Shown in pieces: positions 21,691 to 33,271 of a stretch of DNA of 64,000 nucleotides (position 1 is the stretch's first letter; the number at the start of each line of letters is the position of its first letter). A model generated the notes under the pieces. The model made no database searches. It saw nothing but the letters and a program-made list of their open reading frames with translations, and was not told the DNA's origin. A program made the position numbers and the translations under genes. The DNA comes from Sequoia sempervirens (taxonomy: Eukaryota > Streptophyta > Pinopsida > Cupressales > Cupressaceae), in contig VDFB02270651.1 in the NCBI GenBank assembly GCA_007258455.2, positions 702,609,360 through 702,673,359 of the forward strand, written 5' to 3'.

Positions 21691-22278
21691 ATGCAAGAGT
21701 TTTCTCATCTTCATCATGTCTCCAAATTGAATGGTTATTCTAGCAAGCAAATATCTTGTGCTTTCAACCAAGCCAAATCTAGTGTCTTCTCGAAGTCCAA
21801 TCCAACTCTTTCCTCTTTACCCCTAGGTGCTTCTCTTCCTTTTGTTGATGGTATCTCCCAAAAAATCTCTAGGATCCTTCTTAAAAAAGGCATTCGTTGT
21901 GCTTTTAAGCTGTACTCTACCTTGAGTAAGTGCATCCCTTCCCTTAAAGATTCCAAAGACATATTTCTTAACTTTGGGGTCTATAAGGTGGTCTGTTCAA
22001 GTGGCACTTTGTACATAGGTGAAATTGGTCATTCCTTTAACACCAGAATCAAAAATCATAGTGCCAACATCAGACATGAAGGCATCTCCAAATCAGCCCT
22101 AGCTAACCACTCTGCTTCCACCAAGCATCACATTTTCCTTGAAAATACCCAAATCTTGTCTAGAGAAGACAACTTCTTAAAGAGAAAACTAAAAGAAGCC
22201 ATTGAAATCAACAATCATCCTCATAACCTTAATCATGATGAGGGATGGAGTTTAACTTTATCTTGGCATCTGCTACTA
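21691..22278 (+). pseudogene. Penelope-like retroelement linker and GIY-YIG endonuclease
   Basis: This is the C-terminal end of a Penelope-like element protein, whose endonuclease nicks target DNA for retrotransposition. The open stretch of about 196 codons has the linker LPFVDGISQKISRILLKKGI, then the GIY-YIG module: GVYKVVC, LYIGEIGHSFNTRIKNH, SALANHS...KHHIF, LSREDNFLKRKLKEAIEINN and the closing HNLNHDEGWSLTLSW. The GIY motif is GVY, and the Arg in TRI and the Glu in EAIE are kept. The reverse transcriptase is missing, so the copy is 5'-truncated. It has no internal stop. The present TGA (22279) comes from the inserted LTR. The frame resumes at 34470 and ends at TAA 34503. Elements of this kind ('Dryad') are known from conifers. 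Confidence 0.9.
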
Positions 22279-23533
22279 TGAACGGGTGAAAATATATGTT
22301 AGAGAATGAGTAGCAAACAAAAGAGTGCAAGAAAACAAAGATTAACACCCTAAACCTCAAGATTGGGAAAATGATTAGCTTAACAAAACAAAATGGAACA
22401 TTTCACCTTGTCGAGCTATTCTTTTGGTTGGCCCTTCGATTCGTGATGTTGTATGCTCCTTGGATGGCAAGTAGGTGGGGATGCAAGATAGTTGGAGTTG
22501 TATGATAATGAATTCAAATGCTAAGATGTGAGAATATGGCTAAGTGTGGCTTCAAATGATAAAACTACAAGAGTTTGGATATGGCATGCAAAGGTCCCTA
22601 AATGAGAAAAAAGAGAGGGTATTTATAGAGAATTTTGAGTTCTCTAGAGAAATGGATGGTTGAGATTAAACCAACAAGGCCAAGATGTAGGGCTATGGTG
22701 AGTTGAGGACTCACAAGCCCTCACATCTTGACATGTGGAATGTGAAGTGGGTTGAAAATGATGATATGTAAATGAAGTGGAAGGAGGGTACATGAGGTGG
22801 AAGAAGGACAAGTACCTTGAAAGTACATTGGGAGATGAGAAAATTCCTTGGAGGAATAAAAAGTGAATTTAAAATTCACATGATTGGGGAATCTTGTGGA
22901 TAAGACAAGGTTCCAAAGGGAGAGGTAGAAAGTACCTTGGATAAGACAAGGTGCCTAAAAAGGTAAGAACTTGTCACATGTGACTTGATGTGACAAGTCA
23001 AATATTCTAGAACATGCATGGGAAAATGGGAAGAGATTACATGTGACTTGATGTGACAAGTCAAAGATCACATGGAGAAGAGAAAAAAGGATTTTAATAT
23101 TCCTTGGAAGGATAAAAGGAATTAAAAATTCCTTGAGAGGTTGATTAGGCTATTTAATGAAATATTAGATGAGGGTTAGGTGGCTAAGAGAGATTAGAGG
23201 CCAACTTGCAAAAGTTGGAGGATGTGACACATCTTAATCAAAGATTAGGCATATGCACATCTCTAATGATAAGATTAGAAGATGGATTAGGATTAGATAA
23301 AAATGATGGAGGATGTGACATATGAGGAATTAAATAAATGTCATATTTATTTAATTCATTTGATGAAAGGGGGAAGGTATTTAATTATTTAACTAGATAC
23401 CTTAGGGATTAGAAGAACTTTAGAGGTATTAATTAAATAATAGTGATATTACTTAATTAATGCAGATAAGGGGATGTTTAGATGAAAAGGGATAAATTTG
23501 GATAAATTAAGTGTCCAAATTTAGGTGTCTACA
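22279..23533 (-). repeat. LTR (3' LTR in transcript sense)
   Basis: A 1,255-bp LTR, very similar to 33272-34462. It contains a 10-bp-arm hairpin (CTTGTCACAT, 8-nt loop, ATGTGACAAG at 22970-22997) in a segment of about 60 bp that is duplicated here but single in the other LTR. This explains most of the length difference. Confidence 0.95.
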
Positions 23534-23547
23534 TTTTTCCCCTTTTT
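23534..23547 (-). other. polypurine tract
   Basis: On the minus strand AAAAAGGGGAAAAA directly precedes the TGTAGACACC of the LTR. This fixes the element's orientation. Confidence 0.9.
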
Positions 23548-26143
23548 GAGATGGTGTTACGAAGTAGCATCATTTCAAAGAATATTAAAATATAGAACTC
23601 AGAATAAGGTGGTCAGATTGGGAAAGATGCCCCAGTCATCAAAGGATTGACTAGGAAAGAAGATGATGGAGGTGAAGATGAAAGTTAGGGATTGAGGATG
23701 CCCCCTCCAGAGGACATGCGGGTTCAAGAGAACATGAGTGTTCTCTCACAATGGATGAAACGATGAAAGGGGAGATGAGGAAGAGGATGTAAAGCGATGG
23801 CTAAGAGAGGATGATAAGCGAAAGGAGATTGGGAAGGGAGAGTGATGACAGGATGAATGGATGGGGGGATTTTGAGAGATGAGAGGATGGAGATGAAATG
23901 CAATCCAAATGCAATTTTCCATCTTTAGGAGCACTGATTTTTTCTATAACAGAAGAAACGACACACCAAGGTATAGAGGACCAAGGAAGATTAGTGTCTA
24001 ATGCATGAAACAAACACAACAAACAAGAAGGCTATCCCAACACCCCAAAGTCATGATGACCTTGGTCGGGCCAAGTATTGGGATAACCACAAGCACACAA
24101 GGATTCCCCAGCGTAACACAAGACCTCAGGGATCTTGGTGGGTACTACGTGGGACAACCGAGAAGATAACAACAAAGAAAAGATCAAGATATGCCCCTAT
24201 GTTGACTAGTCAAAGCACACTATGATATGATGGATCAAGGCGACCATGACAAGTGATGATAGGGAGCTCAAATGATAAAAAAAAGCAAAAAGCATCAAAA
24301 GATTGCAATCAATTTCAAACATCCTTTGCCATAGGATCAAGGGGATGGATGGGATTGATGCAGTCTATTAGGAAGGATGCATCCTATTGAGACCAATGAT
24401 GGATACTAAATTGAAAGATCAATATGATGCAGGATATTCAGAACCGATTGGATCTGCTGATACAAGTGGATCTTGTTTGTTAAGAACCAACTAGACAAGG
24501 GCATAGCTTGACGACACGACACAAGAGACATGACACAAGATAGGAGACTAACACATCCTAGTGACCTAGGGGCTCGGGGGCCGATCAAAGATTAGCCTTT
24601 CCTATGTGAAAGTACAGAGCCCTCATAGTTCAATAAAAGGATGACAACAAACCATGGATAAAAATGGAAAGAGGACGATGGAGACCTCAATGGATGATAA
24701 AGATAGGATGGAAAAAATGATCCAGAGGATGATGAAGAATGATGATAGAAAATAAAGGAACCCCGAGGGTGGATCAAATGATCGAGCTTTCCTACGTGAA
24801 AGCGCAGGGGAAACATAGTTCGACAAAAGACCAACGATAGACAATGGATAAAGGATGATGAGATAACCCTAATAAGGGGATAAAATGATGGGACTGATAT
24901 GATAAGATAAGACTGACCTATTGGATTGGATAGGATGATGGTGATGACACAAAGCTCAGGGATGGGATAGTTATCCAAATCATCAAAATGAATTGGGAGG
25001 ATGATAGGATGGATAGATGAATGATGAAAAAGGATAGGAGACTAAAAAGATGTGCAAAAGAAGTAGAAGTGATGACGATAAGATAGATGGTATTGGATTG
25101 CGTGGGGAGTAGCCTATAGCTAGATACCAATGACAAGGTATTATGAGATGGGATGAGGATAGAGGAAAATGGATAAGGAGATAAGGATGGGGGGAGGAAA
25201 ATGATGCTATGATGGATGGAGAGGGGGATAAGGTTAGGGAGATTAAAAGGATGCTATGATGGATGGATAGGGGGGATAAGGATAGGGAGATTAAAAGGAT
25301 TGTTTGGATGGGAAGATAAGGATGGGGAGATGGAGGGGATGCTATGTGAGATGAAGGATGTCTCCAAGGACTATATCAGAAAGGAAGATAGTTGCCCCCA
25401 CTCTAAATATGTCATGTGTGGTGAGGCATGAAGTATGTAAAATAGAAGGATGGGCAAATAAGGGAGTGAGATGGATATGGATAGGATGTATGGATAAGGA
25501 AGGGAGATTTTTGGTAGCATGACGGGTGGACAAGGAAGGTATATGAATGCGAATAAGGATTAGGATAGTGTGCGGATGAGGGGAATGTATGCCAAGAGGT
25601 GTCCAAAGCATGTTTATATGTTTGCCTCTATCGATATCAAGATCATAAGGAGGATGGATGGATTGGCATAAATGAGATGAGAAGGATGCATAAGATAGGT
25701 TAGATGGAGGAGATGAATGAAGAGGATGTATAGTAGGAAGATGGGTGCATAGCTGGAAGCATAGTAGATGGAGGGAATGCATATCAAGAAGTTGCCCCCA
25801 AGTGTGGAAAAGGATGGAGGGGGATTTACGCATGAAGCCTGTTTGCCAGGTTTTCATCATGGTACTTATCCAAGGTGCTTGTTTTCCAAGTTTTCACCAT
25901 TGGATGAATTATTTCTCTTTACCATTTTTAAATTTTTTTTTTTTTTGACTTTTTTGACTTTTTTGGAATTTTCTTGGACTTTTGGATTTGCATGCGGAAG
26001 GAGAGGGATAAGGATAGGCATGTGGATAAGTGGATTTAGAAGACATGTGATAAGGAGATGGATAAATGACTCATACATCAAGTTCCATATGAAGTATTAA
26101 GAGCCCATGTTCGAACCGACTGTTGGATGTTGGTACAACCTTA
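23548..26143. other. non-coding interior of LTR element (GATG-rich)
   Basis: There is 2.6 kb rich in GGATGGATG and GATGATGA words, with small internal duplications (24590-24660 resembles 24765-24840; three GATGCTATGATGG units at 25200-25340) and a T-run near 25930. Open frames on both strands are low complexity and I assign none. No RT, integrase or RNase H motif was seen. Confidence 0.6.
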
Positions 26144-27120
26144 TTAGGAGAAATGGATTATGTAAGAGGATGAATTAGAGGGATTTGAGAGGGGAGATAC
26201 ATGGGATAATGGGTGGGATGTTGAAAAGTGTATGGATGGAATGATGGGGTGGATATGTGATGGAGATGTGCTCAGGACCAACATCGGCACATGTGGTGGT
26301 GGATGTGAAAAGATAAGAAGATTAATGGATGGAGAATGTGGGGATAATGGAGGAGATGGAATAGTAAATTTTGAGACATAGGGACCCAAAATAGATTTAG
26401 GAGAGGGTGGATGAAAATTATTAGCTTTTGGATGAGAGATGTTGGATGTTGTTACAAATTTTTTATTTGAAGGCATTACATCTTTTTTCTTTGGATCCAC
26501 ATGGTTTTGATCTTTGCTTTGGTGGGCCTTTGTGGTCTATGGATTTGATTTGGATTTAGATTTTTCTTCTCTTCACCATGTCTTTTAGAGGGGACATTGG
26601 GAGCTTTAGATTCATGTGGATGTTTGGATTTATGTATTTTTACTTTAGCATCCAAAGTGCTTTTAGTAGCAATGGGATGGGTGCAAGGATATGGATGATG
26701 TAGAGCAATGAAGGTAAAATTATGAGGATTACGTGTAGATGGAGAATGTGTAGGTATGTGCCTTTGTTGATCCTGATTAGGGGGCATGCAAGAGGGATGT
26801 TTATGATGGATGACATGGATAGGTGTCAGATGGATGAAAGGATGAGATGGAGGAGGTGCTTTTGGGATATACGGACCCAAAGCGGACGGAGTGGGTGGAG
26901 GGACATAAGAACCCAAGATGGATGGAGTAGATGAAGGATGTGAGATGGTGGATGAAGGGATGTAAGGACCCAAAATGGATGGAGCAGATGAAGGAGGAAT
27001 ATGGATGGTTGTTTTGAGGTGATATGATGAAGGAGGAGGGATGGAAGCATATGATCTAGTGGAGCGATGGGAAGAGCCTATATTTCTTTTGGAAGAGGCT
27101 CATTGAGGACATCTAGAGGT
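26144..27120 (-). pseudogene. Pro-rich frame downstream of G-patch ORF
   Basis: On the minus strand an open Pro/Ser/His-rich stretch has repeats of the form SILGPYIP / SALGPYIPK, then a Lys-rich part (KVKIHKSKHPHESKAPN). A frame change is near 26490. It may be the continuation of the ORF at 27184-28915 beyond a stop. No known catalytic domain is seen, and the function is unknown. Confidence 0.45.
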
Positions 27121-27183
27121 TGTACCAACATCTTTAGATTGTGAGTCTTGGGAGATAGGTCCAAGACCTTGCATACAGATTTG

Positions 27184-28915
27184 TTATTTGACCTGGATGG
27201 GCTCTAAAATACCTTGCTCATGAAGGCCTAAACCTTTTCCTTGATAGTTCATGTTCTTGAGCATGTGATCCATGATAGAATTTGTGTTATTCTGAAAACA
27301 TGATGCGAGTCCATTATTAGGTGGAGGATGATGGGTGGTATATACGCTATTTTTTTCTTCTGCGAGGAGGCCACCATGGAAGAATGTGAGAGTACCAAGG
27401 GGATATGCAAGCGGTGTGGGGATAGCAGTTTTAGGTGATGATGGGGGATTATGAGAGGGAGATGATGGGATAGCAACATTTGGATGGGTGGTATCAGGAG
27501 AGGGATTAGGGGATATGATAGGATTTGGATTTGTGGTAGTGGGCTCATGTGATGGAGATGGATATGGAGCGGTGGAATCTTGAATGACAAGGGGATCATG
27601 GAATGGAATGGATGGGGGACTATGATCTTGAGGTGGACTAGATGGGATGGTAGGATCTTGATTTGGAGAAGGGGATATGTTGGCATGCCTTGGATCAGGC
27701 TCTTGGCATGACTCATCATGTGCGGGAGGCATGATAATGGAGTCTTGGTGGGACTCTTTAAGTGGGAAAGATGGAGGGATAGAGGATTCAAAAAATTCAT
27801 GGGAATGGATTTTAGTGGATTGGATTTGGGTGTCATCGATGGGTTTGACGACTCTCAGAGTAGGAGGTGGGTGTTCAATGGATTCGGTATATGTGATGGT
27901 AGGAGATGGGGGCTCAGTGGATTCAGAGGATGTGATGGTTTTGATGGTTTGAGTGGTGCTAGGGGTGGTATCATCAATGATAGGTATTGGGTGGAGAAGG
28001 GTCTCATCACTAATGACCGTGGATGATGGGTTGGGATGGCATGATTCCACAACTTCAACGTGTGGAGTGGGAGATGTCTTCTTTGTTATAAGTCCTTGGA
28101 GAACTTCTGGAGTGAGAAACTTGAATACTCTAGGCTGAGATGGCATGGTAGGAGTGGATGAAGGATTATGGATTGGTGGGGGATTAGGACTAGGGATTGG
28201 TGGACTAGAATTAGATGGGGGAATGGGATTAGATGCAGTACTGGGAATAGATGGGGGATTAAGATTAGATGAAGGGTTAAGATAGGGGTATTGGAATGGT
28301 GAATTAGGACATGAGGATGCAGGTGGTGGAATTGTAGTAAGGGTATTGGGATGGTGGATTAGGATGGGAAGATTGAGGTGGTGGATTGAGATAGGGAAAT
28401 GTGGATGTTGGATGAGGATAAGAAGATGTGGATGTTAGATTAGGGTAGGTTGGTGTGGATGTTGGATTAGGATAGGAAGGTGTGAATGTAGGATTAGGGT
28501 GAGTAGATTGGTATGGGAGATTAGGGTAGTGGGTATATGCAGATGAAGGATTGAGATAGGATGATGTGGATGGGGGATTAAGATAGGGGTATTGTGATGG
28601 TAGATTAGGATAAGAGGATGCAGGTGTTGGATAAGAGGATGATGTAGATGAAGGATATGATGGATATCTCTTGTCAAAGGTAGCATAAGGAACATGATTA
28701 GGAATGGATGAAGACATAACGGGATAACTTGAAGGGGTGATTAGATTGTGGGAAGTGGGTGGAGAAAGCTTACTAGCAACGATAGTGTCAAGGGGATCTA
28801 TGCCATATTCTTCTTGATCAATGAGACTTTCGTTATTGTCGTCGATGTAATTAGGGTTTCCCTTGATTACTATTGATGGAGGATAAGGATTCATGATGGT
28901 GAAAGGATGGATCAA
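27184..28915 (-). pseudogene. Pro/Ser-rich ORF with G-patch-like C terminus
   Basis: About 577 codons in two frames separated by one frameshift near 28320. The start reads MIHPFTIMNPYPPSIVIKGN. Residues about 60-200 are Tyr/Pro/Ser repeats (YPNPTSTPTYPNLTSTSSYP pattern). After the shift the protein reads MPSQPRVFKFLTPEVLQGLI and stays Pro/Ser/Thr-rich, ending MDHMLKNMNYQGKGLGLHEQ then GILEPIQVK-stop. That end has the G-patch spacing (GKGLG.HEQGI.EPI), a nucleic-acid-binding motif also found between Gag and protease in several plant gypsy polyproteins. It lies in the gag position after the 5' repeats. No capsid or CCHC knuckle is recognised. Confidence 0.65.
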
Positions 28916-31079
28916 ATATTTTGGATGGGGACGGACTAAAGCTCAAATCAGGATTTAGGTCAAGCTCAGATTGGGATTGGATTAAAGCTCAAATTAGGAT
29001 GATTGGATGGTGCGATGGGATTGATTTTGATGATCGAATTTGATTACCAAAGGATGACTACGGCATCGAATCTACTTCAAGATGGAAGTAGATTGATTGG
29101 GTCAAAAGTGATTGGATAGGGATGTGATTGGATTGGATTGGATCGATCGATGATTGACAAGATCAACTGATGGATCAAATAGGATGATGGAAGGGATTCT
29201 AAACCTTGTTCAGAGATTATCCTAGGTGACTTAAGATGTTGATTGATCGAATTAAAGGATAAAAGGACGATTGCAACACCAAATCCACTTTGAGATTAAA
29301 AATGGATTGATTGGGCCGACGATAATGATTAACTTAGGATGAATGACAATCCTAAGTGGATGTTAATGATGACGATCAGATCAGACACTTAGGTCAATTT
29401 GGATAATACCCTGAAACGAAGTTCAGAGGATTTGGATGGGGAAAATGATGATTTGATTGGAGAAATGGATGATAGAAATGGAAAAATGATTGCTCGAAAT
29501 GAGAGAAGGAGGTTCAGAATAGATGATCGAGAGGGATGAACGACTACTGAAAATGAGTAAATGACCGCTCACAACAGATGAATGATTCTAGGAATAAGAA
29601 GATGAAGGTTTGGAATAGATGAAAGATTACTCAGAACGAGTAAACGATTGATTGATATTGTTGAACGAGAGTTCAAAATGATTGAAGGAGGTTTGAAATG
29701 GATGGATTTTTACTTGGAATGAGTAAATGGATGATCGAAATGGCTAAACGAGAGTTTGAGACGATAGACGAAGGTTCGAAATAGATGAATGTTTACACAG
29801 AACAAGTAAACGAATGATCAGAATGGATGAACCAATTCCTAGATGGGGAGAATGACTCTCAGAATGGATGAAAGGATGAATAGGATGAAATTGAAGAATA
29901 TGGGGGGAGGAATCTTAAGATTTGTTTCAATATCCAAAGATCTTGCAGATGGACTAAAGCTTAGATTAGGATTTTGGTTAAGCTCAGATTGGGATTAGAT
30001 TAAAGCTCAGATTAGGATTGGATTGAAGCATAGATTAGAATGATTGAAGGATGTGATGGGATCGATTCTACACCAAGTTCTAGGGTTTAAAGGACGTAAG
30101 GTACTGATAATTAGATTTTTCTAGATTTGGCAATTTTCAAAAATTGTCAAATTTTTCCATTTTAGGAAACTTCACAGACATAATTTTGAGAGTCCATTTT
30201 TTTCCCAAAAAATACTGAAAACTAAGATAGGATGAACTGCCAACTAACATCCCAAATATGAAACATGCATTCCGAGTTATTAACGAAAAATGATTTTTCA
30301 AAAATTGAAAAAAAACATTAAATTGCAATTTTGAGGGTCAAGATGAAAGTTTGAGGCCCCGAAAATGTGGCAAAACGGGGTCCAACTGACTCTAGGTCAT
30401 TTAGAATCCACATGCCACCTCATAATGCAACCACCCATAAAATTTCAGCTCAAACAAACACTCGAGTCAAAAGTTATGGCCTCCGAAAGTTTTGGCATAA
30501 AAATCAAAACTCTCAAAACGAAGTCTAGGTGATTGGGATGGATGATTTGATGATGGATATGGACTCTAATGATGTTCTAAGTAGCACTTATGTGATTTTG
30601 GTGATGAAATGATGACTAACGAAAAAGTGTTGATGATGGACATATGGGTGCTCGAAATGACTGAACAGAGGGTGGAAAATGTTGTTTGAAGGGCGGGTCC
30701 GCCCCTGAAGGGCAGGTTCGCCCCTGGCTAGGTAGGTCCACCCCTGGGTGGGCAGGTCCACCCCTGGATGGGTAGGTCTAACCCTAGAAAAGCTTAGGTT
30801 TTCCCTTGGAGGGTAGGTCCGCCCCTGGCTAGGTAGGTCTTCCCTTGGGTGAAAAACAGTCAAAAAATAGTTGTTCGGGTGCACGAAACGAGGAGATGGA
30901 TGCTCAGAATGGATGGAAGAGTGCTTGAAACAGATGAATGAATCTCAGAATGAGGGGAGAAAGATTCAAAATAGACGAACGAGTACTCAGAACGAGTGAA
31001 CGAGTGCTTAGAATGGATGAATGAGTAATCGAAATGGATGAATGAGTAATCAGAACGAGTAAACGGTGACTCAGAATGG
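28916..31079. other. 5' non-coding interior of LTR element, part 1
   Basis: Long leader-like DNA with many ATTGGATTG and GGATGA words and early, irregular copies of the hairpin repeat (29500-29830, 30900-31080). A cluster of seven to eight GGTCCGCCCCT-type motifs lies at 30690-30850. No protein-coding signal is supported. Confidence 0.55.
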
Positions 31080-31710
31080 ATGAAGGACTCTGAAAATGAG
31101 GAGAGAGAGGTTCAGAATGGATGAATGTTTACTCAAAATGAGTAAACAAATGATCAATACGGTAGAACAAGAGTTCAAAATGATAGGAGGAGGTTCGAAA
31201 TGGATAAATGTTTACTCAGAACAAGTAAACGAATGATCGAAACGACAGAACGAGAGTTCAAGATGATAGATGAAGGTTTGAAATGGATAAGCGTTTACTC
31301 GAAACGAGTAAATGAATGATCAAAATGGAAGAATGAGAGTTCGAAAGGATAGAAGGAGCTTTGAAATGGATGAATGTTTACTCAGAATGAGTAAATGAAT
31401 GATCTAAATGACAGAATGAGAGTTCAAGACGATAGACGAAGGTTTGAAATGGATGAACGTTTATTGGGAATGAGTAAATGAATGATTGGAATGGCAGAAC
31501 GAGAGTTCAAAAGGATAGAAGGAGGTTTGAAATGGATGAATGTTTACTTGGAACGAGTAAACGAATGATCAGAATGGTAGAACAAGAGTTCAAAATGATA
31601 GAAGAAGGTTTGAAATGGGTGAACGTTTACTCAGAATGAGTAAACAAATGATTGGAATAGGTGAACAACTATTCAGAATGAGTAAACAATGACTCAGAAT
31701 GATAGAACGA
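31080..31710. repeat. 83-bp tandem array of hairpins
   Basis: Seven consecutive units have TTTACT or TTTATT at 31128, 31211, 31294, 31377, 31460, 31543 and 31626, spaced exactly 83 bp. Each unit carries an inverted repeat of the type GTTTACTC-AGAAC-GAGTAAAC; at 31294 it is TTTACTCG-AAA-CGAGTAAA. The rest of the unit is GAATGATCGAAACGGCAGAA / CGAGAGTTCAAAATGATAGA-like. In transcript sense the array lies between the 5' LTR and the ORF. Confidence 0.93.
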
Positions 31711-31769
31711 GCATTCAAAATGATGAAATGGGGGTTCATAATGATGAAATGGATTTTAAAATTGACTGA

Positions 31770-31968
31770 TCAAGGGTTAGGTCCACCCCTAGGGGGAAAG
31801 TCCACCCCTCAAAGAGGTCAAGTCCGCCCCTAGAGGTCAATTACGCCTATCTGACAAAAGTTGGACAAAATTGGCTAAAACAGGCTGAAAAGGGGCTGGT
31901 TCAGAGGTTAGGTCCACCCCTGGAATAGGTCGGGTCTGCCCCTAGAGGACAGGTCCGCCCCTAGACAG
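31770..31968. repeat. GGTCCGCCCCT motif cluster
   Basis: Six or so copies of AGGTCCACCCCT / GGTCCGCCCCTAGA are spaced 15-45 bp apart. The related cluster at 30690-30850 belongs to the same family. Confidence 0.8.
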
Positions 31969-32764
31969 GTCTAAAATTGAGTTTTGAACAGAAGACTAAG
32001 GAAAATGACCCAAAACACAACAAGCATCAATCAAAGGATACGACTGAGTCAACTGAACATAAAATTACTAGTTTCACACAAAGAAGACAATTCAAACAAC
32101 ACAATCCTAAGACTAGTAGAAGGGGTATGGATGACAAAGTCTTCTATTCTAGGATGAACATGGTTGCTAAGGAGTCCTCGACATACACCCGATATGTGAG
32201 GCCCAAACCATGAACACCAACCCGTTACAAGAGTGAGTCAGAAACCTTAGCGAGATACTAGAGGCTCAGACCAACTCTTCACGTCATCCCAACGCTTCAC
32301 CAATTACAACATGGTTGGATTGTGGTACAACTTTGGCTCTCCCCCTTTATATACCCATCGGTACGCATGGTTGGGATCGTCCCTTGGGGTGATGAAATCC
32401 CCAAGCAGGTCCCCTAATAAAAAGAAAAAAAAGAGACACAAATACTTGGTAAGCTATGATTTCTCGTCACCTAGGATCACCAAATGGTGCAAGGGGATTG
32501 GATATGTCAAATAGCTTACCAACAAGCATGACACAAGATTAATTGAAACCCCTAGTTAAACTATGTGCCTAAGTTATGCAAAACAAGTAGCAATTGATAA
32601 ATAACTAACCTTGCAAGGAAAATTTGTTAGTGATTTTTCTCCTTGTTTCTTGCCAAATGTTGATTAGATGCTTGCATAGACTCAAACATGACACATTAGG
32701 AAGTTAGAAACACTTAAAACAACAAAAAAAAGTTCTGAAAATTAAAATTTCACCTTTTGAAAAA

Positions 32765-33185
32765 AGCTATCCAGGTCAGGTCCGCCTGTCTTTCAGATCA
32801 GGTCCACCTGTCTTTCAGGTTAGGTCCGCCTATCTTTTAGATCAGGTCCACCTGTCTTTCAGGTTAGGTCCACCTGTCTTTCAGGTCAGGTCTGCCCCTC
32901 TGTGAAAAATCTATAAATTTTTAGTTTCTAGAATCTATGGAGGGCAAGTCCACCCCTAGGCAAGGTCGGGTCCACCTCTGGAGGTCAATTTTTCCTGTTT
33001 GTCAGGTCAAGTCTTCCCCTCCATGAAAAATCTACAAAACATCAGTTTCTAGAGTTTGTGGAGGGCGGGTCTGCCCCTAGACAAGGTCGGGTCCGCCTTT
33101 CTGTCAGGTCAGGTCTGCCCCTCGAGGTCAGGTCCACCCTTGGATGGTTGGGTCTGCCCCTCTATTAGGTTGGGTCCACCCTTCT
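32765..33185. repeat. GGTCCGCC(TG/CC) repeat cluster near the 5' LTR
   Basis: The first half is a 23-bp tandem unit, TCAGGTCCGCCTGTCTTTCA-like, repeated five times (32775-32890). The second half has GGTCCACCCCT and GGTCTGCCCCT copies, and a duplicated block of about 120 bp containing AAAATCTACAAA...AGTTTCTAGA. It lies just inside the 5' LTR in transcript sense. Confidence 0.85.
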
Positions 33186-33239
33186 GCAACCTACACATGC
33201 AAAAAGTGAAAAAATAGAGACTATGAAAGATATAGATCC

Positions 33240-33271
33240 GTCTGTGGGTCCCACCGGGCATGCCAGAAATG
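33240..33271 (-). other. putative primer-binding region
   Basis: Directly inside the 5' LTR (minus sense) the sequence is CATTTCTGGCATGCCCGGTG, a TGGCATGCCCGGTGGGA-type start that I associate with plant Ty3/gypsy elements. I did not assign the priming tRNA. Confidence 0.4.

Noticed and set aside
31080..31710. Regular repeats as a CRISPR-like array
   Set aside because: The whole 83-bp unit is repeated, there are no unique spacers, and the context is a plant retroelement.
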